From Mesorhizobium loti (GTDB lineage: Bacteria > Pseudomonadota > Alphaproteobacteria > Rhizobiales > Rhizobiaceae): 64,000 nucleotides of DNA. The notes beneath the pieces were generated by a model, which saw nothing but the letters and a program-made list of their open reading frames with translations, was not told the DNA's origin and did no database searches. Each line of letters opens with the position of its first letter. The stretch's first letter is position 1. The position numbers and the translations under genes are program-made. Shown piece by piece: positions 36,528 through 44,710 of the stretch. Location: the NCBI RefSeq assembly GCF_001510895.1, contig NZ_LPWA01000102.1:1-64000 (forward strand). The letters run 5' to 3'.

Positions 36528-37389
36528 CGACTGCCAAATCGACCGAAGTCGTTCTGAGTGCACGCGGCATCGAGAAGTCCTTCGGGACGCATCATGTCCT
36601 ACGCGGCATCGATCTTGACGTCCATCGAGGAGAGGTGGTTTGCTTGATCGGCTCTAGCGGCTCGGGCAAAACCTCGCTGCTGCGCTGCATGAACCTGTTG
36701 ATGGAGCCCGACCAGGGCGAGATCGTCATCCACGGCGCCTCTCTTTTTCGCTGCACCGAGTCCGAGCGGCTTAGGCTTTCTAGCAGGCAGGTGAATGCCC
36801 TGCGCCTCAAACCGGCATGGTATTCCAGAACTTCAACCTGTTCCCGCACCGCACCGCGCTGGGAAACATTATCGAAGCCCCCCTAGTGGTGAAGAAGGTG
36901 CCACGTGCCGAAGCCGAGGCACTGGCTCATAAGCTTCTTAATTGCATGGGACTTTCCGACGCCGGACATAAATACCCGTCACAGTTGTCGCGCGGCCAGC
37001 AGCAGCGCATCGCCATCGCCCGGGCGCTCGCCATGCAGCCCACCATCATGCTGTTCGACGAGCCTACTTCGGCGCTGGACCCGGAACTTGTAAGCGACGT
37101 GCTTGCCGCCATCCGCCAGCTCGCCGCTGATGGCATGACCATGGTTATCGTCACTCACGAGATCGGCTTCGCCTATGAGTTGGCCGATCGAGTGGTGCTC
37201 ATCGACCAGGGCGTTGTAGCCGCCAGCGGCGCTCCGCGTGAACTTCTGCTGTCGGGCGCAAATGCGAGACTCGCCGCCTTCGTCGGTCGCTTCACGGAAC
37301 AAGCCCGCCTTCTCGATCCGCTCGCTGTCCCGGCGAAGGCACCTGCAACCACATCTCCCAACAAAGGTAATAGACCATGGCCGATGTAA
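36524..37389 (+). pseudogene. amino-acid ABC transporter ATPase (copy B), single-base frameshift
   Basis: Starts at GTG 36524 behind AAGGAGGT, overlapping the permease stop. The first frame has Walker A in LIGSSGSGKTSLLRCMNLLM and runs to VNALRLK. At about 36810 the expected CTCAAAACCGGCATG reads CTCAAACCGGCATG, so one A is missing. The second frame then continues with MVFQNFNLFPHRTALGNI, the signature QLSRGQQQRIAIARALAM (Arg for the usual Gly of LSGGQ) and Walker B IMLFDEPTSALDPE, ending with FVGRFTEQARLL. Apart from the missing base the gene is complete. It overlaps the hypD start by 13 bases. Confidence 0.85.
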
Positions 37390-38276
37390 ACTGGGGCGGA
37401 ATTTTCCCCGTTCTCGTCACTCCCTTTGGAGCCGATGGCTCTATTAGTGAGACCCGATACGAGGCGCTTATCGAGGACGCAATTGCCAATGGCGCGCAGG
37501 GCGTCGTCGCGACTGGCAGCACCGGAGAATTCTATGCTCTCACCAAGGCCGAGCGTGCACGCCTCTACAAGTTGACGGTTGACCATGTGGCTAGCCGCGT
37601 ACCCGTCATAGCAGGCGTCGCCGACTTGCGTGCTGGGGATGTGCTGGAAGCGTGTCAGTCGGCCGTGACGGCAGGTTGCGCCGGCGGCATGATCCTGCCC
37701 CCCATGTACGCCATGCCGAGCCCGCGTGAGATCGTGGCCTTCTTCGAGTACATCTCCCAGAACACCTCGCTGCCGCTGATGCTCTATAACAGCCCGCGCC
37801 GCGCAGGCGTCGACATCACTCCGGCTCTGGTGGAGCAACTCTCCGCCCTGCCGACCGTGGTCGCCATCAAAGACAGCTCCGGCGTCATTACGCAGGTGAG
37901 TGAACTGGTGCAGCGCGTGGGTGACAAAATCCGCGTCTTCGTCGGCTACGAAACCATGATCGTGCCCGCCCGTGCTGTTGGCGCTCACGGGGTCGTCGCC
38001 ATGGCGCACCAGATTGCGGGGCCGTTGATCCGTGACTACTGGGACAAGGCGCTTACTGGCGATAAGGCACTGCAGGACCTCGGCCGTGACGTCTTCGCCT
38101 TCTACCGTTGCTTCCAGGCCGGGGCCTATTACGCGGCCATCAAAGAGACCATGAGCCAGCTTGGCTGCGACGCCGGCGGCCCGCGCTTGCCGCTGCTGCC
38201 GCTGGCGGACGAACAGAAAGCCGCGATCTCCAAGATCATCGCCGACGCAGGCCTCGCTCGTTGGGCCAACGTCTGA
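37377..38276 (+). CDS. hypD: DapA-family lyase, HypD-like, copy B
   Basis: 299 residues, aligned without gaps to the protein at 23078 and differing at only a small fraction of positions by eye. It has the same motifs: STGEFYALTKAERARLYKLT, LMLYNSPRRAGVDITPALVE and VVAIKDSSGVITQVSELVQR with the Schiff-base Lys. The DNA differs far more than the protein, mostly at third codon positions, which are G/C-rich here and more A/T-rich in copy A. The two genes therefore diverged long ago or came from different genomes, and both stayed under selection. It sits between the frameshifted ATPase and a stub of the aldehyde dehydrogenase gene. Confidence 0.8.
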   Translation: MADVNWGGIFPVLVTPFGADGSISETRYEALIEDAIANGAQGVVATGSTGEFYALTKAERARLYKLTVDHVASRVPVIAGVADLRAGDVLEACQSAVTAGCAGGMILPPMYAMPSPREIVAFFEYISQNTSLPLMLYNSPRRAGVDITPALVEQLSALPTVVAIKDSSGVITQVSELVQRVGDKIRVFVGYETMIVPARAVGAHGVVAMAHQIAGPLIRDYWDKALTGDKALQDLGRDVFAFYRCFQAGAYYAAIKETMSQLGCDAGGPRLPLLPLADEQKAAISKIIADAGLARWANV

Positions 38277-38305
38277 TGCACATGTTGATGCCATAAAGCA
38301 GTCCC

Positions 38306-38544
38306 CCGCGAGCGAATGATTGCCTTATGGTCTGGCTGGGTATGCCTTCACGCGCTCCACTGTAACTGCCAATCGTATAGCGGAGCAGTTGGCTGTGGGC
38401 GTGATCGGCATCAACCAGATGGTGGTGACAATCCCAGAAACCAATTTCGGCGGGACAGGCGATAGTGGCTGGGGCCGCGAAGGCGGTCTTGAGGGTCCGG
38501 AATCCTACACTGTAAGAAAATATGTCGGCCATCTTCATCTCTAG
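38306..38544 (+). pseudogene. 3' stub of a hypH-like aldehyde dehydrogenase gene (copy B)
   Basis: MPYGLAGYAFTRSTVTANRI and GVIGINQMVVTIPETNFGG, ending KKYVGHLH-like at 38544, match the last 75 or so residues of the intact enzyme ending at 25504. The junction lies near 38305; everything before it, including the catalytic Cys and Glu, is gone. The stub still ends at the normal distance before the mocR start. Confidence 0.88.
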
Positions 38545-38580
38545 CAGGGGATGAGACGGAAGAAGAAAAGGAGCGCGGGC

Positions 38581-40035
38581 ATGAACTTGGATGGGAGATT
38601 TTCGGGTTGGCGGCCACGGCACCTCGCCTCCGAGGGACCGCGCTACCTTGCCCTGGTCAATGCTCTGGAGCAGGACATCGCCGACGGCCGGCTGTCGGAT
38701 GGCGACCGGCTACCGCCGCACCGCGACCTGGCGCGAGAGCTCAGCCTTTCCGTCGGCACTGTGAGCAAAGCCTATCAGGTTGCCGAACAACGCGGTATCG
38801 TCAGCGGCCATGTCGGGCAGGGCACCTTCGTCCGTCGCCGTTCCGCCGCCCGCGCAGAGGCGGCGACAGAACATGAACTAGTCAATTTAGCGCTGAACAT
38901 GCCCGCCGAGGGAAACGAAGCGCAGATCCTGTCCGCTTTGTCTGGCGAAGTGGTGCGCGAGCGTGATCTTGCGCCGCTGCTGCGCTACCCTCCTCACGGC
39001 GGCATTTGGAAGCACCGCGAAATCGTAGCAGCCTCGCTGTCTGACAAAAGCTTTGCCATCGACCCGGCGCGGCTGTTCCTGTGCAACGGCGCCCAGCACG
39101 CCATCGACATCGCGCTGCGCCTGGTGGCGAAGCCCGGCGACAGCATGTTGGTGGATGCCTTCACCTATTCCGGCTTTAAGGCAATCGCTGCAGCCAGCCA
39201 TTTCACATTGCTGCCTGTGGAGATGGATGAGGAGGGAATGGATCCAGCGGCGCTGGAACAGGCCTGCCGCGGGTCGGGCGCTCGGGTGCTCTATTGCATG
39301 CCTACGCTTCAGAGTCCAACAGCACGCACCATGAGCCTTCCCCGTCGCCGGCGCATCGCCGAACTGGCTGAGGAGTTCGATCTCACCGTCATCGAGGATG
39401 ACGTCCAAGGCTTTTTCTTCACCGAGCGTCCTGTGCCGATCGCCTCGTTGGCGCCCAGACGCACCTTCTACGTCACATCCTACTCCAAATGCATCGCGCC
39501 GGGCTTCCGACTCGGCACATTGACCGTGCCGACGGCCCACATCGCTCAAGCCGAGCTCCTCCTGCACGCCTCGACCTGGTTTGTGGCTCCCATGCTAGGC
39601 GAGGCGGTAGTGCGGCTGATTGAAAACGGTAAGCAGGACGAACTGGTGCGTGAGCGGCGCCGGGAGGCGCTGGAACGTTACCGCGTGTTCATGGACATCT
39701 TTCCCAAAGCGGCAAGACTTCAGTTCCCAGGCTTCTTCGGGTGGTTGCCGTTGCCGCAAGAGTGGTCCGCAGATCAACTTGCCGCCGCTGCACGAGGTCA
39801 CGGCATACTTGTAACACCACCCATCGCCTCTGCGGTGGGACAGGCTGACCCTGGCGCAATCCGCATCTGCCTCGCGCGCGAGGGACCTTATAAAACTCTC
39901 ACATTTGCTTCAGATTCTATCCGATATCATGGGTCGCCACCCAGCAAGCGTCGCCTCCGTCGCATAGCAGGACGCTATATGGCAAAGTGCCAGTGGGTGC
40001 CAGCGGATCCTCCCGGTGAACGGCGTGGTAGCTGA
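38581..40035 (+). CDS. MocR-type regulator, copy B, with altered C-terminus
   Basis: Starts at ATG 38581 (AGGAG upstream), equivalent to the copy A start. It has a GntR winged helix (LSDGDRLPPHRDLARELSLS, VSGHVGQGTFVRRR) and an aminotransferase-like domain with PLP Lys in VTSYSKCIAPGFRLGTL. At about 39877 the sequence leaves the family frame: CTCGCGCGCGAGGGACC looks like CTCGGCGCGCCGAGGGACC with one G and one C lost. In the other frame the true end is readable (IKLSHLLQILSDIMGRHPAS, then VASVA and a stop at 39967, like copy A). As read, the protein runs on to 40035 with an unrelated tail. PLP and DNA-binding parts are intact, so it may still work. Confidence 0.8.
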   Translation: MNLDGRFSGWRPRHLASEGPRYLALVNALEQDIADGRLSDGDRLPPHRDLARELSLSVGTVSKAYQVAEQRGIVSGHVGQGTFVRRRSAARAEAATEHELVNLALNMPAEGNEAQILSALSGEVVRERDLAPLLRYPPHGGIWKHREIVAASLSDKSFAIDPARLFLCNGAQHAIDIALRLVAKPGDSMLVDAFTYSGFKAIAAASHFTLLPVEMDEEGMDPAALEQACRGSGARVLYCMPTLQSPTARTMSLPRRRRIAELAEEFDLTVIEDDVQGFFFTERPVPIASLAPRRTFYVTSYSKCIAPGFRLGTLTVPTAHIAQAELLLHASTWFVAPMLGEAVVRLIENGKQDELVRERRREALERYRVFMDIFPKAARLQFPGFFGWLPLPQEWSADQLAAAARGHGILVTPPIASAVGQADPGAIRICLAREGPYKTLTFASDSIRYHGSPPSKRRLRRIAGRYMAKCQWVPADPPGERRGS

Positions 40036-40310
40036 CCTCGCACCAGCGCAGCTCATGATGCCCACCTAGCGACAGCGGGAACTTCATGCCGTGCGCGCGC
40101 AGCCACAGCCAGACGCGGCGCGCTGAGCCCAGTACGACGGTGCCGGAACCGGACAGGCCGAGATCCTTGTCGATGACCAGCACGCACTCGGCCGGCCAGC
40201 CCAGTTAACGCACCCGACCGGAGAGCGCGTATTGCCGCTCGGTCGATTCGCGGTTGTTCTCCACCTGCGAGGCGCTCGACTGGCGAAGATAGACGATAAC
40301 CTACCGGGCC
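39980..40310 (-). pseudogene. large serine recombinase remnant with internal deletion
   Basis: On the minus strand, VIVYLRQSSASQVENNREST starts the resolvase domain, followed by a stop, then LVIDKDLGLSGSGTV. The sequence jumps directly to ARRVWLWLRAHGMKFPL and LRWCEVSYHAVHR, which belong to the recombinase domain several hundred residues later. Two such remnants in the window (here and at 29340-29960) lie just beyond rearranged ends of the catabolic blocks. Confidence 0.7.
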
Positions 40311-40338
40311 AGGTGACCGGGCGGTGATTTTGCTGTGT

Positions 40339-40500
40339 TCAGTCGTGAGGATCGGCCTCCCTGATTGCCAGCATATGCGCGATCATCAAGGCGAGCCGGC
40401 GTAGCGCGTTGGCCCGCGGCTCCATTCCAGCCTCTCCCAGGCGGGCGGCTCGGGGGGGCCGGTTGTGGTCTCCCTCGGCAAATCTCAGCTCCAGTTGCAT
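40339..40500 (-). CDS. small hypothetical protein next to the recombinase remnant
   Basis: 53 residues from ATG 40500 (MQLELRFAEGDHNRPPRAAR, then RRLALMIAHMLAIREADPHD). I recognise no named domain. It lies directly upstream of the recombinase remnant on the same strand, as a small partner gene of the recombinase might. It could be chance coding in a GC-rich spacer. Confidence 0.4.
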   Translation of the reverse strand: MQLELRFAEGDHNRPPRAARLGEAGMEPRANALRRLALMIAHMLAIREADPHD

Positions 40501-40712
40501 GTCGCTTCTTCTTGTCGTCGGGCGGCGACTCGCCGCGCCTCTCAAGGAGAGCGTCGGTCACAAGGCGCAGATGCAGAAGATCTGCCAGCCGCCCAAGTTC
40601 TTTCTCGTCGGCGTCGACTGCCGCCGAACCAACCCTGAGAGACCTGACCAATCAATCGCATATTGGTGTCCAGCTGGAGCTTTTTGATGAATATACGTGG
40701 TGTAAGGGAATG

Positions 40713-41051
40713 CATGCGTTGTTGAAGCTCGATTCCATTGATCTGAGGATTCTCGATGCCATACAACGCGACAGCCGCATCACGAAATTGGCGCTAGCTG
40801 AAAAGGTAGGGCTTTCCGCCACTCCGTGCTGGATGCGGCTGCGGAGGCTTGAGCAGACTGGGGTGATCGCCGGCTATCATGCTCGTGTCACATTGCGTAG
40901 CATAATGCCGATCACGGCGATAATGGTGCAGGTGTCGCTCAGGAACTATCGCCAGTCCGACTTTGAGGCGGTTGCTTTTTGCGGCACCGGCCGATCTGCC
41001 GACAATTGCGCTTTGCGGCCTTTTTGGGTCGGGACCGTGCGCGGCGGTTAA
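40713..41051 (+). pseudogene. truncated Lrp/AsnC regulator, paralogue of the gene at 894-1382
   Basis: LLKLDSIDLRILDAIQRDSR and VGLSATPCWMRLRRLEQTGV match the intact Lrp protein almost exactly, and long runs of DNA are identical. After QVSLRNYRQSDFEA the sequence changes to unrelated residues (VAFCGTGRSADNCALRPFWV), so the ligand-binding domain is lost. It lies on the opposite strand to the intact copy, and the pair brackets about 39 kb of accessory DNA. Confidence 0.85.
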
Positions 41052-41283
41052 TTGCCCGCCGGCTAGGTCGCCTTTTCACCTGGAACCGACAACCTTCCAC
41101 GACGCGAATGGCAGCTTCGCGCCATAAGCGGCCCTGGGGTTAGCAGACCGCCAATGTCCGCAATGGTCGTAAGCTGACCTGGCAAACTTTGGCTAGCATA
41201 TTGTCGGGTCGGAGCACTGACGCATACGATCTTTGCTGATCCATGAGAGCTAATGCTAAGCACTCTCAAATCTCATGTAGTGG

Positions 41284-41565
41284 TCACCGGTCACCAGTGG
41301 GCCGTGCCAATCGAACGCCCGGGCCGCCACCGTTCTCTGAAATGAACTCGATCCCCGCGCGAGCTAAGGCATGGACGATCTTCGTGGCTGTCTCCGTGCG
41401 GCCGCCAAGTGGCCCATCCTCAGCTTCAAGGCGCGCAATGGTCGGTTCTGAAACGGCAGAATGCGCCGCTAAATCACCCTGAGACCATCCTAGCAGCGCC
41501 CTGGCGGCCTTCACCTGCCGAGTTGTGACTGCTGGATGGCTATTTGATAGATTTTCTATTGACAT
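41284..41565 (-). CDS. XRE-like helix-turn-helix regulator
   Basis: 93 residues from ATG 41565; earlier in-frame starts at 41595 or 41685 are possible and none has a strong ribosome site. The domain is a Cro/C1-type HTH (TTRQVKAARALLGWSQGDLA, then SAVSEPTIARLEAEDGPLGG) with the common tail KIVHALARAGIEFI and the final GGGPGVRLARP. Small regulators like this are common in rhizobial islands and prophages. The gene is divergent from the Tat-type protein gene at 41710. Confidence 0.8.
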   Translation of the reverse strand: MSIENLSNSHPAVTTRQVKAARALLGWSQGDLAAHSAVSEPTIARLEAEDGPLGGRTETATKIVHALARAGIEFISENGGGPGVRLARPTGDR

Positions 41566-41709
41566 CCGCACCAATCGAATTGATATTTTTTCCATCAAAT
41601 CTGTCGTTGCATGGTCCTTCGGCTTGGGCCGCGCAACGAAGCGGCTGGCTAAGATGCGGGAACACCTTGGCCAGCCTGACCACACGCCAAGCTATAGGGA
41701 GCTCGGATC

Positions 41710-42468
41710 ATGGCTGATTCTGAGACTAGCATGACTCTGCCTTTCGTCACCCGGAGGCAATTGCTGATGGGAAGTGCAATGGTCACCGCGACGCTGCCGT
41801 TGGAGGATCACTCATCGGCGGCTGCAGCATCGGTCCTCGCTGACACTAGGTCCGACCCCGCACTGACGCTGTGGCATGAATGGCAGGCCACATATCTTCG
41901 TACCGCCGCGCTCTGCCGCAAGCAGCAGGAACTGGAGACCCGGTTGGTTGAGGCTATCGGGTTTCCAAAAGCAGATGTCGAGCTACCCGATGAGGGTATA
42001 ACCGTCACCGTTTCCTGTCAGGGCGACTTGGAAGACCTATTCGGGGATGATCCTGATTTTGCCGAGCTGCGTGCTCGGGCCGAGGCCGATCTGGCCGCCT
42101 CGCAGGCGCGCTGGGATGCCGAGGACCGACGCATCGGCTATTCGGCCGCCAAGCGGGAGGAGCTTGCCACAGCCGACCGAGAGGACGGGTTGTTGGAGAC
42201 CTTGACGGCAACGCCTGCCACGACGATCGGCGGTGTGGCCGGCAAACTCGATGCGGTACTGCGCGAAGGCGAAAGCGCCGAAGACTGTACAGAGTTTCCC
42301 TGGCCGCAGTTGCGCGCAGCCCTCGTCGATTTGGCGCGCATAGGTCAGGCGCTGCAGCCGGGCGCATTCATGCCGGGCAGCAGCCAAAAGCAGCCTTATC
42401 CTCGAAAGCGTCGGGAAGACGTCTGCACGTCGGTGATCATGTACCAACGCGGAGACCGCGTGACATGA
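41710..42468 (+). CDS. hypothetical protein with twin-arginine-like leader
   Basis: 252 residues. The N-terminus contains TRRQLLMGSAMVTATLPL, which resembles a Tat signal. The rest is an acidic, mostly helical protein without a domain I recognise (LWHEWQATYLRTAALCRKQQ, then DLAASQARWDAEDRRIGYSA). Similar helical proteins occur in rhizobial genomic islands near integrases, from memory only. It overlaps the next frame in ATGA, so the two may be translated together. Confidence 0.65.
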   Translation: MADSETSMTLPFVTRRQLLMGSAMVTATLPLEDHSSAAAASVLADTRSDPALTLWHEWQATYLRTAALCRKQQELETRLVEAIGFPKADVELPDEGITVTVSCQGDLEDLFGDDPDFAELRARAEADLAASQARWDAEDRRIGYSAAKREELATADREDGLLETLTATPATTIGGVAGKLDAVLREGESAEDCTEFPWPQLRAALVDLARIGQALQPGAFMPGSSQKQPYPRKRREDVCTSVIMYQRGDRVT

Positions 42469-42768
42469 AACGCCCGTCGATGACAGAGGTGCTCCCACTG
42501 ACAGCCGAGCACGAAACAGGGGTCGGTGCCGCCATGTACTGCAGCACGCTTGCTGTACCCTGGGTTTCACGACAGGAGAACGGGCTTTGGTCTTTCAGCA
42601 CCCCGGAAGCGATTGCCAGGGCGGCGCGACCTATTCGGGGCGGATGTTATCCAGGCGATCAGATGGTGCGAGCTTTCGGCCCGCAATGCGCACCGGGAGG
42701 TGGATTTGCGGTTCTGGAAGACCGTGCTGGTCCTGCTTGACGAACCTGAAAAGGACGGAGAGCCATGA
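42465..42768 (+). pseudogene. small island gene, probably frameshifted
   Basis: The first frame starts in an ATGA overlap and reads MKRPSMTEVLPLTAEHETGV, then WVSRQENGLWSFSTPEAIAR. Near 42632 the more protein-like sequence moves to another frame (DLFGADVIQAIRWCELSARN, then FWKTVLVLLDEPEKDGEP) and stops at 42768. Joined, the two parts give a protein of about 100 residues of unknown function. The interval 42769-43033 shows no gene. Confidence 0.4.
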
Positions 42769-43033
42769 TCCTCCAGCAGGCTGGCCCTCACTGAATGGGC
42801 TGCACACCAAGCACGGGCTTGAGAACCGGACCTGCCTGTATCAGACCGCACGGCCCCGGCGCGGCCCCATCGACTTAAATGCGCCAAGGCGATAGAACCC
42901 AGCCCCGCTGTTTCTGGAAGTGATGCGAGCAGGAAAAGGCGGCAGGAGCGTACTCAATAGCAATACGCAAATGGAGAGATTTCGACGACGCTTGCCCTAA
43001 CGTGCACTGGACGTCCCAATGCGGGCATGAGCG

Positions 43034-43387
43034 ATGAAGAAAATTGGAAGAAGCACTTATCGGCAAGCCGACCCCGCTCAGTTTGCGGCCATCGACACAA
43101 CACCACTGCGGCTCGAAGACTTGCCCTTGTTCGCAACCGATCAGCAGATCGCGCAGGCGATCGTCGGTCGCGAGAAAGCGGAAACATGGATGCGCGAGCG
43201 GTTGCCGACCCTGTCCGGCAAAGCAGGTTTCCCAGCCGTTGACGATTTCCACGGCGGTCGGCCTGTCGCTCTCGTACGCCGTTTCTACGACGGTTACCTT
43301 GGCATCGCCCAATCCCCCGCGGCGGCGCCTGGCAGAGCGGACGCAAGCCAATGGAAGGCGAAAAGCAGATCAAGGCACCCGGGCTGA
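43034..43387 (+). CDS. small winged-helix, excisionase-like protein upstream of the integrase
   Basis: 117 residues; the middle (LPLFATDQQIAQAIVGREKA, then RLPTLSGKAGFPAVDDFHGG and RPVALVRRFYDGYLGI) matches small DNA-binding proteins often found just before phage-type integrase genes. The C-terminal 20 residues overlap the integrase start by 37 bases in another frame, so translation may be coupled. A role in recombination directionality is inferred from position. Confidence 0.65.
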   Translation: MKKIGRSTYRQADPAQFAAIDTTPLRLEDLPLFATDQQIAQAIVGREKAETWMRERLPTLSGKAGFPAVDDFHGGRPVALVRRFYDGYLGIAQSPAAAPGRADASQWKAKSRSRHPG

Positions 43388-44586
43388 AGTGGATTAAGCG
43401 CGCGACGGGCAAAACGCCGTTTTGGGTAGCCGACGAAGTAGACGTAAGGAATGGCTATAGCCCGAAGACCGTAAACCTCTGCTACCTCGCTGACCAACCC
43501 GACATGTTGAAGGCGAAGTGCGATTCGTTGCAGGCGGACATGCTGCTTTGGCGCACCGGGTACCGTGCAGATCCGTTGAAGTTTGATGGCTCGATCAAGT
43601 CGCTGCTCTCGATCTATGAAACGCACCCGCGCAGCACCTATCGTAAACTGCGACCGGGATCGCTTCGGCCCTACAACCACTACCTGAAGAACTTAAGGGG
43701 CCACATCGGCAACGTCCGTATTGACGAAACCACCGGCATCGACCTGATGGACTGGCATGATGTTTGGTCACAGAACGGCCGATATCTCGCCGCTGCAACC
43801 ACGGCACGCGCAGTTCTGTTCGCCGCTGTGAGCTTCGGAATCATGATGCGCCTGCAAGGCTGCGCCGCATTGGCAGCAGTGATGCGGGAAACGGCTAAGA
43901 CGCTGCCGCATCCGAAACCTCGGAACCAGTCGGCCGCGGCTCATCAGATCGTCGCGGCGCGTGAAGCCGCTCACAAGAACGGTCGACCATCGTCGGCGCT
44001 AGCCTATGCTCTTTGCTTCGAAACGGTTTTGCGCCTGTGGGATGCAATTGGCCAATGGTGGCCAATGAACATGGGCGGCATTTCGGAAGTTCTCGACGCC
44101 GATAGGGAGATGAAATGGTTCGGTCTGCGATGGGAAGATATCGACGCCGACATGGTACTTCATTACACCCCGTCCAAGACAGCCGAGAGTTCAGGAGCGT
44201 CCATTTCCTATTCGCTGCAAAAGGCACCTATGGTGATGGAAGAGTTGAAGCACTGGCCGGTTGAGAGGCGCACCGGGCCAATGATCGTTTCGGAAGAAAA
44301 CGGCCTGCCTTGGCGTGCCTCAATTTTCGCGCAGCGCTGGACAGTGGACCGCAAAGCGGCTGGCTTGCCGGCGAAGTTATGGGCGCGCGACCTGCGCGCA
44401 TCCGGCATCACCGAAGGTAGGGCGTCGGGTGCAAGATTGGACGATACCAGTAAGGTCGCCGGGCACACCGGGACCAAGACGACTGAGAAGTATGACCGCG
44501 CCGTGCTGGAGGCCGCCGATCGCTTCGCTGAGGCTCGGCTCAAACGCCGTGAACAGAGCGGTAACGGCAGCGGTAACGCGCGGTAA
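43351..44586 (+). CDS. tyrosine-recombinase (phage-type) integrase
   Basis: 411 residues. The catalytic domain spans the C-terminal half: the first Arg is in CFETVLRLWDAIGQW, the middle box is LWARDLRASGITEGRASGAR, and the last box is VAGHTGTKTTEKYDRAVLEA, which has the conserved His and the Tyr nucleophile. The N-terminal part is the SAM-like core-binding region (TYRKLRPGSLRPYNHYLKNL). It lies 124 bases from the first core gene (PBP1A), so it marks the right border of the island. No tRNA or obvious att repeat was seen beside it. Confidence 0.88.
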   Translation: MEGEKQIKAPGLKWIKRATGKTPFWVADEVDVRNGYSPKTVNLCYLADQPDMLKAKCDSLQADMLLWRTGYRADPLKFDGSIKSLLSIYETHPRSTYRKLRPGSLRPYNHYLKNLRGHIGNVRIDETTGIDLMDWHDVWSQNGRYLAAATTARAVLFAAVSFGIMMRLQGCAALAAVMRETAKTLPHPKPRNQSAAAHQIVAAREAAHKNGRPSSALAYALCFETVLRLWDAIGQWWPMNMGGISEVLDADREMKWFGLRWEDIDADMVLHYTPSKTAESSGASISYSLQKAPMVMEELKHWPVERRTGPMIVSEENGLPWRASIFAQRWTVDRKAAGLPAKLWARDLRASGITEGRASGARLDDTSKVAGHTGTKTTEKYDRAVLEAADRFAEARLKRREQSGNGSGNAR

Positions 44587-44710
44587 CGGGTTAAGAAAAT
44601 CGTAAGGAATTTCAAACGGATGGCAGCCTGACAATTTAACGCGCCTTTAAACCGCCGCATCTACTCTGCAACTCGAGCGCCATCGGCACCGGGGACAGCA
44701 AGCACAGCGC

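Noticed and set aside
37173..38294. Minus-strand frame of 373 codons over hypD copy B (and 22778-23713 over copy A)
   Set aside because: The antisense frame is open in both copies only because the sense proteins are conserved; it shows no domain of its own.
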